Source: Leptodactylus fallax
Lineage: Eukaryota > Chordata > Amphibia > Anura > Leptodactylidae
Reading direction: 5' to 3'
Length of the DNA stretch: 64,000 nt
NCBI GenBank assembly: GCA_947044405.1
Contig: CAMRHE010001105.1
Span: 124,001 to 188,000 of the forward strand
The notes under the pieces were generated by a model. It saw only the letters and a list, made by a program, of their open reading frames with translations. It made no database searches and was not told where the DNA came from. Positions 37,511 through 49,500 of this stretch are shown piece after piece (position 1 is the first letter of the stretch; the number at the start of each line of letters is the position of its first letter). The position numbers and the translations under genes are program-made.

Positions 37511-40018
37511 CGGGGTACAGGATAATGACAGGCTGACACTGGGGGTACAGGATAATGACAGGCTGACACTGGGGGTACAGGATAATGACAGGCTGACACT
37601 GGGGGTACAGGATAATGACAGGCTGACACTTGGGGTACAGGATAATGACAGGCTGACACTTGGGGTACAGGATAATGACAGGCTGACACTGGGGGTACAG
37701 GATAATGACAGGCTGACACTGGGGGTACAGGATAGTGACAGGCTGACACTCGGGGTACAGGATAATGACAGGCTGACACTGGGGGTACAGGATAATGACA
37801 GGCTGACACTCGGGGTACAGGATAATGACAGGCTGACACTGGGGGTACAGGATAATGACAGGCTGACACTTGGGGTACAGGATAATGACAGGCTGACACT
37901 GGGGGTACAGGATAATGACAGGCTGACACTTGGGGTACAGGATAATGACAGGCTGACACTTGGGGTACAGGATAATGACAGGCTGACACTTGGGGTACAG
38001 GATAATGACAGGCTGACACTGGGGGTACAGGATAATGACAGGCTGACACTGGGGGTACAGGATAGTGACAGGCTGACACTCGGGGTACAGGATAATGACA
38101 GGCTGACACTGGGGGTACAGGATAATGACAGGCTGACACTCGGGGTACAGGATAATGACAGGCTGACACTGGGGGTACAGGATAATGACAGGCTGACACT
38201 TGGGGTACAGGATAATGACAGGCTGACACTGGGGGTACAGGATAATGACAGGCTGACACTGGGGTGCAGGATAATGACAGGCTGACACTCGGGGTACGGG
38301 ATAATGACAGGCTGACACTGGGGGTACAGGATAATGACAGGCTGAAACTTGGGGTACAGGATAATGACAGGCTGACACTCGGGGTACAGGATAATGACAG
38401 GCTGACACTGGGGGTACAGGATAATGACAGGCTGACACTCGGGGTACAGGATAATGACAGGCTGACACTCGGGGTACAGGATAATGACAGGCTGACACTC
38501 GGGGTACAGGATAATGACAGGCTGACACTGGGGGTACAGGATAATGACAGGCTGACACTCGGGGTACAGGATAATGACAGGCTGACACTGGGGGTACAGG
38601 ATAATGACAGGCTGACACTGGGGGTACAGGATAATGACAGGCTGACACTGGGGGTACAGGATAATGACAGGCTGACACTTGGGGTACAGATAATGACAGG
38701 CTGACACTTGGGGTACAGGATAATGACAGGCTGACACTGGGGGTACAGGATAATGACAGGCTGACACTCGGGGTACAGGATAATGACAGGCTGACACTCG
38801 GGGTACAGGGTAATGACAGGCTGACACTTGGGGTACAGGATAATGACAGGCTGACACTCGGGGTACAGGATAATGACAGGCTGACACTCGGGGTACAGGA
38901 TAATGACAGGCTGACACTTGGAGTACAGGATAATGACAGGCTGACACTCGGGGTACAGGACAATGACAGACTGACACTTGGGGTACAGGATAATGACAGG
39001 ATGACACTGGGGGTACAGGATAATGACAGGCTGACACTCGGGGTACAGGATAATGACACGCTGACACTCGGGGTACAGGATAATGACAGGCTGACACTCG
39101 GGGTACAGGATAATGACAGGCTGACACTCGGGGTACAGGATAATGACAGGCTGACACTGGGGGTACAGGATAATGACAGGCTGACACTTGGGGTACAGGA
39201 TAATGACAGGCTGACACTCGGGGTACAGGACAATGACAGACTGACACTCGGGGTACAGGATAATGACAGGCTGACACTTGGGGTACAGGATAATGACAGG
39301 CTGACACTTGGGCTGCAGGATAATGACAGGCTGACACTCGGGGTACAGGATAATGACAGGCTGACACTGGGGGTACAGGATAATGACAGGCTGACACTCG
39401 GGGTACAGGACAATGACAGGCTGACACTGGGGGTACAGGATAATGACAGGCTGACACTCGGGGTACAGGACAATGACAGGCTGACACTCGGGGTACAGGA
39501 TAATGACAGGCTGACACTCGGGGTACAGGACAATGACAGGCTGACACTGGGGGTACAGGATAATGACAGGCTGACACTTGGGGTACAGGATAATGACAGG
39601 CTGACACTGGGGGTACAGGATAATGACAGGCTGACACTCGGGGTACAGGACAATGACAGGCTGACACTCGGGGTACAGGACAATGACAGGCTGACACTCG
39701 GGGTACAGGACAATGACAGGCTGACACTGGGGGTACAGGATAATGACAGGCTGACACTCGGGGTACAGGATAATGACAGGCTGACACTCGGGGTACAGGA
39801 TAATGACAGGCTGACACTCGGGGTACAGGATAATGACAGGCTGACACTCGGGCTACAGGATAATGACAGGCTGACACTCGGGGTACAGGATAATGACAGG
39901 CTGACACTCGGGGTACAGGATAATGACAGGCTGACACTCGGGGTACAGGACAATGACAGGCTGACACGGGGGGTACAGGACAATGACAGGCTGACACTCG
40001 GGGTACAGGACAATGACA
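37511..40018. repeat. 30-bp minisatellite array (about 84 units)
   Basis: Units contain GGTACAGGATAATGACAGGC and TGACACT(C/G/T)GG. Plus-strand frames give VQDNDRLTLG repeats (37482-38285, 39001-40107). Minus-strand frames of 910 and 870 codons give LSLSCTPSVS and ACHYPVPxVS repeats. All arise from the period of 30 and the lack of stops in the unit. Single-base indels near 38264 and 38689 shift the frames. A marker unit with GATAGTGACA recurs 330 bp apart (37731 and 38061). Confidence 0.96.
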
Positions 40019-40279
40019 CTTTTTTAAAGTGTTTTCCAGGGGCGATTTCACTGACCCCTATCCTTGGTTTCCCCAATGAAGACTTTTGTGATAATTCTAG
40101 GATTTAACCCTTTGCAGTGACGAGCTTATCTGGTAGAGAGAAGTATAATACAGCCGCCTCTCCCCCCTCCCCCAACTATTACTGCGCAGGAAGCGAATCA
40201 ATGTCTATTGTGGCTGCACAAAGGATGAGAGACAAAAATACTGAACCCCCACCCCCCACCCCCATGTATCTCTACGTAC
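40019..40279. other. Spacer between arrays
   Basis: Short unique sequence with a C-rich run near 40245-40262. No gene is recognised. Confidence 0.4.
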
Positions 40280-41412
40280 CCAGAGAGCGGATACCTGTAT
40301 ATAATTATATATGTACAGCTGGTATAACCTGGGTATCTCCTGTATATAATTATATATATGTACAGCTGGTATAACCTGGGTATCTCCTGTATATAATTAT
40401 ATATGTACAGCCGGTATAACCTGGGTATCTCCTGTATATAATTATATATATGTACAGCTGGTATAACCTGGGGATCTCCTGTATATAATATATATGTACA
40501 GCTGGTATAACCTGGGGATCTCCTGTATATAATTATATATGTACAGCTGGTATAACCTGGGGATCTCCTGTATATAATTATATATGTACAGCCGGTATAA
40601 CCTGGGTATCTCCTGTATATAATTATATATGTACAGCCGGTATAATCCGGGTATCTCCTGTATATAATTATATATGTACAGCCGGTATAACCTGGGGATC
40701 GCCTGTATATAATTATATATGTTCAGCTGATATAACCTGGGTATCTCCTGTATATAATTATATATGTACAGCTGGTATAACCTGGGGATCTCCTGTATAT
40801 AATTATATATGTACAGCTGGTATAACCTGGGTATCTCCTGTATATAATTATATATGTACAGCTGGTATAACCTGGGTATCTCCTGTATATAATTATATAT
40901 GTACAGCCGGTATAACCTGGGTATCTCCTGTATATAATTATATATGTACAGCCGGTATAACCTGGGTATCTCCTGTATATAATTATATATGTACAGCTGG
41001 TATAACCTGGGTATCTCCTGTATATAATTGTATATGTACAGCCGGTATAACCTGGGTATCTCCTGTATATAATTATATATGTACAGCCGGTATAACCTGG
41101 GTATCTCCTGTATATAATTATATATGTACAGCTGGTATAACCTGGGTATCTCCTGTATATAATTATATATGTACAGCTGGTATAACCTGGGTATCTCCTG
41201 TATATAATTATATATGTACAGCTGGTATAACCTGGGTATCTCCTTATATAATTATATATGTACAGCTGGTATAACCTGGGTATCTCCTGTATATAATTAT
41301 ATATGTATAGCCGGTATAGCCTGGGTATCTCCTGTATATAATTATATATGTACAGCTGGTATTACTCATACATCTTCTTGTATATAGTGATATGGACCGT
41401 GCTGGTATAACA
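40280..41412. repeat. 45-bp AT-rich minisatellite array, copy A
   Basis: Units of 45 bp contain CTGTATATAATTATATATGT and ACAGCTGGTATAACCTGGG. The array begins with ACCCAGAGAGCGGATACC and ends with CATCTTCTTGTATATAGTG. Both flanks recur at copy B (42820-43136). Confidence 0.95.
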
Positions 41413-42818
41413 TGGGGTGAAGTATACTGCTTTGCCAAGCCGCTTGGCCTACCTGCGATCACCACTCTTACCTTTCACTCACACCCTATGAGTGCCAGGG
41501 TCCGTAGGATAATATGAAACGAGCTTGTGATGATGAGAGACCTCCAGTTAAGTATTTCTGCTGTAATTTATTACTAGTGGTCTATATTACTACACAGTGG
41601 GGATTGGTGCCTAGGATCAAAAAGAGTGGGACCGCGGGAAGCCGGTCATTCTACTCTATAACCAAGGCCCATTCTGTCCCTGACGCAATTAGCATATCTG
41701 TGCTAACCTTGTTATCACCACAGGGGAGCAGCCTAGAGAAGTGTATTGGAAGGCTGTAAGCAAACTCAACCCAGACTCCTGGTCTGCAGCCAGCTACACT
41801 TCAAAAGGATTATGGTTTTATGACAATATCTGCCCTGGGGAACCTCGGTAAATTCACCAGATAAATTCCCCAGATGCACCAGGTCAAGGCACACGCTCAG
41901 AATACACACATGTCACAGTTCAAAGCCTGGAAAAGTTCCAGACACTGATCTCCTTACCCAAAGGGGATTGTGGTGTCATCATTGGGGTCTACGCGTTGGG
42001 TATCTTGCCACGAACCCTATCATACCGCCGGTCCGACTCTACAGTCATCGGGTGAGGAATCATAAGGAAATATGATTCTGAGAGATGTAGAAAGGGTGGC
42101 GTGGCTCCTCCCTCCTGGTGACCTCACTTAGGGAGGAGACCAGGTTAGGTAAAAGGTCTCAGACCAGGTAGAGGCTTGTCTTTGTTCTCTGTCTTTTGTC
42201 TTGTGCTGTTCCTGGAGGAGATGTGTGAGTAGGTCAAGTTGGAAACTCCTACCATGCGGCCTAGCATTGAGGCCTGAGACCCTTTGTTGACCTGGAAGAG
42301 ATGTTCTGTACATTGCTTAAGAAAGAACCCTGAAGCCTATCATATGGGCTCAGAGAAACGGACTACTTATTCTGGTAACCTGCTATATATGTCTTTTGTT
42401 CTGCCGAAAGCAACCCGGATAGCACTGCCCAGATCTAGGGGGTGCCGCGACTGGAATAGCATGCCTGGACGCATCCTTTTGGACTGCTTTAAGTATGCGC
42501 CCTGAGCTCACAGTTGGAGCCCAGAGAACCAATCACAGGCTTGTGTTGGTAATATTTCCTTTTCTTCTGTTTATTCCCATTTTTATTTTGTGCACTGTGT
42601 CATGTTGCTTTCCACTTGTACTTGCTTGCTAATCGCTGCATGCATTCTCTGTATGTGTTAAGTTTCTAGTATCGACCCTTTTAAGGGTTAATAAATATAT
42701 AAAATTTAGAAAGCTCGTGTTGTATTATCCTGTCGGCCCAGAACACACTGGAGGTGGGTGTGAGGTAACTGAAGCGACCTCAGGTGTGCTGAACGCGGGT
42801 TCAGTAGGACGAGATCCT
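41413..42818. mobile_element. Composite LTR-related insertion with opposite-facing parts
   Basis: At the left (41413-41525) lies a minus-strand LTR end resembling the 3' end of the solo LTR at 14343-15262 (shared CTTTGCCAAGCC, CTTGGCCTACCTGC, AGGATAATATGAAACGAGCT). From about 41750 to 42818 lies a plus-strand LTR of the same family. Its shared blocks include TCTACGCGTTGGGTATCTTG, CTACAGTCATC, TCCTGGTGACCTCAC and TTAATAAATATATAAAATTT, the last with the polyadenylation signal near 42690. No gag, pol or env open frame is visible between them. The open frame 41514-41759 has no domain that I recognise. It may be one LTR inserted next to an older one, or a rearranged element. Confidence 0.6.
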
Positions 42819-42819
42819 A

Positions 42820-43136
42820 CCCAGAGAGCGGATACCTGTATATAATTATATATGTACAGCTGGTATAACCTGGGTATCTCCTGTATATAATTATATATGT
42901 ACAGCCGGTATAACCTGGGGATCTCCTGTATATAATTATATATGTACAGCTGGTATAACCTGGGTATCTCCTGTATATAATTATATATGTACAGCCGGTA
43001 TAACCTGGGGATCTCCTGTATATAATTATATATGTACAGCTGGTATAACCCGAGTATCTCCTGTATATAATTATACATGTACAGCTGGTATAAGTTATAC
43101 ATCTTCTTGTATATAGTGATATGTACAGTGCTGGTA
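42820..43136. repeat. 45-bp AT-rich minisatellite array, copy B
   Basis: Same unit and same left (ACCCAGAGAGCGGATACC) and right (CATCTTCTTGTATATAGTG) flanks as copy A, but only about six units. Confidence 0.95.
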
Positions 43137-43307
43137 TATAAATCTATATAATGGATAGAGCGTTATACTATAGGTGTGCAATAAGAAATGTCTATAGACT
43201 GATCAGTAAGACACTATGATTTTATGGAAACAACATGCCCTATTACACTTTGTGCCGTTCTCTTGCAGGTCCCTATCTGCCCCCTATCGGACCTGATGCT
43301 CTGTGGG

Positions 43308-43503
43308 ATGGGGGCCTGCAGCAGGAAAGCCCTGACCTTGCTGAGCAGTGTGTTTGCAGTGTGTGGTCTGGGGCTTCTGGGGATAGCAGTCAGCACCGAC
43401 TACTGGCTGTACCTGGAAGAGGGGGTCATCCTCCCCCAAAACCAGACGACTGAAATCAAGATGTCGCTGCATTCTGGACTGTGGAGGGTCTGCTTCCTGG
43501 CAG
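43308..43503 (+). CDS. CACNG5: CACNG5 coding exon 1
   Basis: Encodes residues 1-65 plus one base: TM1 and most of the first extracellular loop, including GLWRVC. The exon itself begins at the acceptor after TCTCTTGCAG (43268), leaving 39 bases of in-frame leader before the ATG. The donor GTAAGA follows at 43504. Confidence 0.97.
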
Positions 43504-46500
43504 GTAAGAGGAAGGTGTAAGAGTGGTATACAGAGTCATGTGCTGATGTCACTGCATATATTATGATGTCATCCTACACATCACACCCCTGAACTAAATT
43601 AAATTACATTATATATAGTGAAATAACACCCCAAATAAGGACATCACAGTGTATATAGTGACATCACATCCCTGTATATATTTACATCATACCATTGTAT
43701 ATAGTGATATCACACCCCTGTATTTACTGATATCAGACTGCATCTAGTAATATCACAGTGTATATAGTAACATCATACCCTGGTATATAATGACATCACT
43801 GTGTAGATAATGACATCACAGTGTACATAGTAACATTATACTCTGTTATATGACATCACAGTGTACATGGTGACATCATACTGTTATATGACATCACACT
43901 GTATGTAGCAAAAAGAGAAAAAGAAGCAAATAAAAGGGCATTCCCTAGTAGTGTAATCCAGTACAGATAACATTGCACATACACATATAAGGACAACAGT
44001 CACGTGTATAGATTGCTTATAGCCCCCTCCTGAGCTGCTGCCCCCACCTGGTGGTTCTTGTATCCAAATATTAGGAGAAAAGGCTTGAACAGGCGACGCT
44101 GCATAAACCTGCTGGTAACATCGGGAATAGCCGCAAATATTTACAGAAATCCATCATAAACTTAGATAAAACAAACTTTATTAACCTAACATATACAACA
44201 ACAAAAACCATCTCCCTATATACACCATATACATGATATAGTATACAACAATGAAAACTATTTATACAAATCATATACAATATGTAGTCATGACCGTAAG
44301 TGTTAACACCTCTGAGATTTTTCCAGAAATTGAAGTATTTCTCCCAGACAATTCCTACAATTCCACAGGTTTTCTTATACTCGGGTTTATTTCCTTTTGA
44401 ACAACAAAAAAAAAAAAAAACAGAGAAAAAAAGGGAAATTGGACATAAATTCACATAAAACTCCAAAAATGGGCCGGACAAAATTGTTGCCACCTCTTCA
44501 AAATTGTGGATAAATAACTTCATTTCCAGCCTGTGATGCTGGTTCAGACTCCCCTGTGGCAAGTAACAGGTGTGGGCAATATAATAATCTCCCTGACACC
44601 AGATACAAAGTGACTCAATCTGTGCATTGTGTGTCTGTGTGCCAACTAAGCATGGAGGACAGAAAGAGGAGAAAAAGAGGGGCCCCCAAATATGAGAGAA
44701 CTGGAGCCTTCTGCACAAGAAGAAGGGGGCCCCCAAATATGAGAGACCTGGAGCCGCCTGCAGAAGAAGAAGAGGGGCCCTCAAATATGAGAGACCTGGA
44801 GCAGAAGAAGAAGAGGGGCCCCCAAATATGAGAGACCTGGAGCCTTCTGCACAAGAAGAAGGGGGGCCCCCAAATATGAGAGACCTGGAGCCGCCTGCAG
44901 AAGAAGAAGAAGAAGAGGGGCCCCCAAATATGAGAGACCTGGAGCAGAAGAAGAAGAAGAAGGGGGCCCTCAAATATGAGAGACCTGGAGCAGAAGAAGA
45001 AGAGGGGCCCCCAAATATGAGAGACCTGGAGCAGAAGAAGAAGAAGAAGGGCCCTCAAATATGAGAGACCTGGAGCAGAAGAAGAAGAAGAAGGGCCCTC
45101 AAATATGAGAGACCTGGAGCAGAAGAAGAAGAAGAGGGGCCCCCAAATATGAGAGACCTGGAGCAGAAGAAGAAGAAGAGGGGCCCCCAAATATGAGAGA
45201 CCTGGAGCAGAAGAAGAAGAAGAGGGGCCCCCAAATATGAGAGACCTGGAGCAGAAGAAGAAGAAGAGGGGCCCCCAAATATGAGAGACCTGGAGCAGAA
45301 GAAGAAGAAGAGGGGCTCAAGATTCTACCTGAGAGTTGTTCGGAGCTTGTGGATGGTTATAGGAAGACATTGAGTTCACTTATTGTTTCCAAATATTACG
45401 CTGAGGGCTCCAGTCATTTTGTCCGGATCATTTTTGGAGTTTTGTGTGAAATTTTATCATTTTAGGTTTTTTTTTTTCTGTTTTGTTTTTTTTTTTGTTC
45501 CAATACACAAAGGAAATAAATCTGAGAATAAGAAAACCTGCAGAATTGTAAGAATTATCAGGGAGAAAAATTTAATTTTCTGGAAAAATTTCAGAGGTGC
45601 CGACACTGCCAGCCATGACTGTATAATACACTTCATATATAATATATACCATATACAATATATAATACACACCATATACACAATATATAATATACACCAT
45701 ATACAATATACAGTGGAGAAAAAAAAAGTATTTAGTCAGCGACCAATTGTGCAAGTTCTCCCACTTGTAAAGATGAGGCCGGCCTGTAATTGTCATCATA
45801 GGTAGACCTCAACTATGAGAGACAAAATGAGAAAACTAATCCAGAAAATCACATTGTCTGATGTCTGTGTGACATTGTTATCAGTATAAAAGACTCCTGT
45901 CCACAACCTCAGTCACACTCTAACATCATGTATGGGGCTGTTTCTCTGCAAAGGGACCAGGACGACTGATCCGTGTACATGAAAGAATGAATGGGGCCAT
46001 GTATGGTGAGATTGTGAGTGCAAACCTCCTTCCATCAGCAAGGGCATTGAAGATGAAACGTGGCTGGGTCTTTCAGCATGACAATGATCCCAAGCACACC
46101 GCCAGGACAACGAAGGAGCGGCTTCGTAAGAAGCATTTCAAGGTCCTGGAGTGGCCTAGCCAGTCTCCAGATCTCAGCCCCATAGAAAACCTTTGGAGGG
46201 AGTTGAAAGTCCGAGTTGTCCAGCGACAGCCCCAAAACATCCCTGCTCTAGAGGAGATCTGCATGGAGGAATGGGCCGACATACCAGCAACAGTGTGCGC
46301 CAACCTTGTGAAGACTTACAGGAAACGTTTCACCTCTGTCATTGCCAACAAAGGAGATAGAACAAAGGATTGAGATGAACTTTTGTTATTGACCAAATAC
46401 TTATTTTCCACCATAATTTGCAAATAAATTCTTAAAAAATCAGACAATGTGATTTTCTGGATTAGTTTTCTCATTTTGTCTCTCATAGTTGAGGTCTACC

Positions 46501-49500
46501 TATGATGACAATTACAGGCCGGCCTCATCTTTATAAGTGGGAGAACTTGTACAATTGGTGGCTGACTAAATACTTTTTTTCCCCACTGTATATAATATAC
46601 ACCATATACACAATATATAATATACACCATATACACAATATATAATATACACCTATCCCTATACACAATATATAATGTACACCAATGAAAATGATTTGTA
46701 AAAGGACAGAACAGAATGATCTAAGGAAATAAGTATATAGGGATTTAGACATCTACGATCCCCATTTGTCCTATATACACCACTGTCCAACTGCTGACTG
46801 GTAAGACATAGTGAAGCAATGTGTGTAATAATGATGTGTGTAATAATGATGTGTGTAATAATGATGTGTGTATATGGCGCTATAGATCTGACACTTCTCC
46901 ATGATAGATCAGTCTCTGACTACACATCTAGGAGTCACCTAGAAGAAGTCTCAGACCCGGCAGCACAATAAGCCATGGGGAGAATCTCCAGCTAATAAAA
47001 ACTTTATTTATTTATTTAGTGTTTTGATCTTTAGTTTTTTTTCATTTTTACATTTTTTTTTTCCAATAATTTTGTTTAACCCTAATTCCTGTTGGATTAT
47101 TCTATAGATCATTATTATTGTTTTGCCCTTTGGTTATAGACAAGAAGTGTTTGTGGTGCTTGTTTTATATATTCCATATAGTTACAATTTAATATGGTGT
47201 ATATAGAGAAATAGTGTCATTAGTATATATTATATATTGTATATATGGTGTATATTATATATTGTATATATATATGGGTGTATATATATTGTATGGTGTA
47301 TATTATATATGGTGTGTATTACTATTGTATGTGGTGTATATTATATATGGTGTGTATTATATATTGTATGTAGTGTATATTATATATGGTGTGTATTACA
47401 TATTGTATATGGTGTGTATTATATATGGTGTATATTATATATGGTGTGTATTATATATTGTATGTGGTGTATATTATATATGGTGTATATTATATATTGT
47501 ATGTGGTGTATATTATATATGGTGTTTATTACATATTGTTTATGGTGTATATTATATATTGTATGTTAGTGTATATTATATATGGGTGTATGGTGTATAT
47601 TATATATTGTATATGGTGTATATTATATATTGTGTGTGGTGTATATTATATATTGTGTATATTATATATGGTGTGTATTATATATGGTGTATATTATATA
47701 TGGTGTGTATTATATATGGTGTATATTATATGTATTATATATGGTGTTTATTATATATTGTGTATGTGTGTATATTATATATATTATTTGTATTTATGGT
47801 GTATATTATATATGGTGTATTGTATTGGTGTATATTATATATGGTGTATATTATATATGGTGTATATTATATATTGTATGTGGTGTATATTATATATGGT
47901 GTGTATTACATATTGTATATGGTGTATATTATATATGGTGTTTATTATATATTGTATGTGGTGTATATTATATATGGTGTGTATTATATATTGTATGTGG
48001 TGTATATTATATATGGTGTGTATTACATATTGTATGTGGTGTATATTATATATGGTGTGTATTATATATTGTATATAGTGTATATGATGTATATTATATA
48101 TTGTATATAGTGTATATGGTGTATATTATATAGTGTATATGGTATATATTATATATGCTGTGTATTATATATAACCTCACATCCCAGTATATTCCTGTTC
48201 CAGGTGAGGAGCAGGGGCGCTGCTTCACCATAGAGTATGTGATGCCGATGAATGTCCAGATGACCTCCGAATCCACAGTCAGCGTCCTGAGTAAGTAACA
48301 AACTGTACAGTTATAGGGCACTGGATCGCCAGGGCAGGGGCGCAGAGGTAGAGGGGTACAGTACAGAGGTAGAGGGGTACAGCACAGGGGCACAGAGGTA
48401 GAGGGTACAGCCAGGGGCCAGGGAGAGGGGTACAGCACAGGGGCACAGAGGTAGAGGGGTACAGCACAGGGGCACAGAGGTAGAGGGGTACAGCACATGG
48501 GCACAGAGGTAGGAGGGGCACAGAGGGGGGGTACAGCACAGGGGCACAGAGGTAGAGGGGTACACACACAGGGGCACAGAGGTAGAGGGGTACAGCACAG
48601 GGGCACAGAGGTAGAGGGGTACAGCACAGGGGCACAGAGGTAGAGGGGTACAACACGGGCACAGAGGTAGAGGGGTACAGCACAGGGGCACAGAGGTAGA
48701 GGGGTACAGCACAGGGGCACAGAGGTAGAGGGGTACAACACGGGCACAGAGGTAGAGGGGTACAGCACAGGGGCACAGAGGGTAAGCAACAGGGCACAGA
48801 GAGAGGGGTACAGCACAGGGGCACAGAGGTAGAGGGGTACAGCACAGGGGCACAGAGGTAGAGGGGTACAGCACAGGGGCACAGAGGTAGAGGGGTACAG
48901 GGCACAGGGGCACAGAGGTAGAGGGGTACACACAGGGGCACAGAGGTAGAGGGGGGTACAGCACAGGGGCACAGAGGTAGAGGGGTACAGCACAGGGGCA
49001 CAGAGGTAGAGGGGTACAGCACAGGGGCACAGAGGTAGAGGGGTACAGCACAGGGGCACAGAGGTAGAGCGGTACAATACAGGGTCGCCAGGGCAGGGAC
49101 ACCTTCCTTTGGATTAGACCTGTACCTCTATGACATCAGAACTGAACTAGGGGGCGCACTATCCCCTTGAATGTGGCAGTCAGGAAGAGACTTATCATTG
49201 TATTTTGTGACTGTAAATTGGTTGAGGGCACGCTCAGAATGTATATTTGTGGAGGGATCAGTGTCCCTACCCCAGCTATGGTAGGTAGGTAGGTACCCCA
49301 GTATGGAGGGTCACAGGGGCCCCAGTATGTAGTGAATGATAAACTATTATAGCAGCAGCGCCACCTGCAGGTTATAAAGGGCAACAAATCCCAGGGGCCC
49401 CTGAGTGCCATCATTACCCTCCACCCCGGTGACCTGTTGTTTCTCTGGCCCTTTCAGAGATGATACGCTCGGCCACCCCGTTCCCACTGGTCAGCCTCTT

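Larger units (their letters stand above)
43504..48203 (+). other. CACNG5: CACNG5 intron 1 (4.7 kb)
   Basis: The donor is GTAAGA and the acceptor CTGTTCCAG. In order it holds a degenerate TGACATCA-type repeat (43550-43910), a Tc1-like element with an internal minisatellite (44281-45624), an internally deleted Tc1 element (45711-46588), unique sequence and a TATATTATATATGG array. Confidence 0.93.

Noticed and set aside
37344..40076. 910-codon Ser-rich frame
   Set aside because: It is a by-product of the 30-bp array, with equally open frames on the other strand.
44071..44973. 300-codon minus-strand frame in CACNG5 intron 1
   Set aside because: It runs backwards through the Tc1 element and its minisatellite and gives Ser/Phe-rich strings without a domain.
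47190..48172. TATA-box cluster before CACNG5 exon 2 as an internal promoter
   Set aside because: The TATATTATATATGG words are part of an AT-rich tandem array, and no initiator or start codon context follows.
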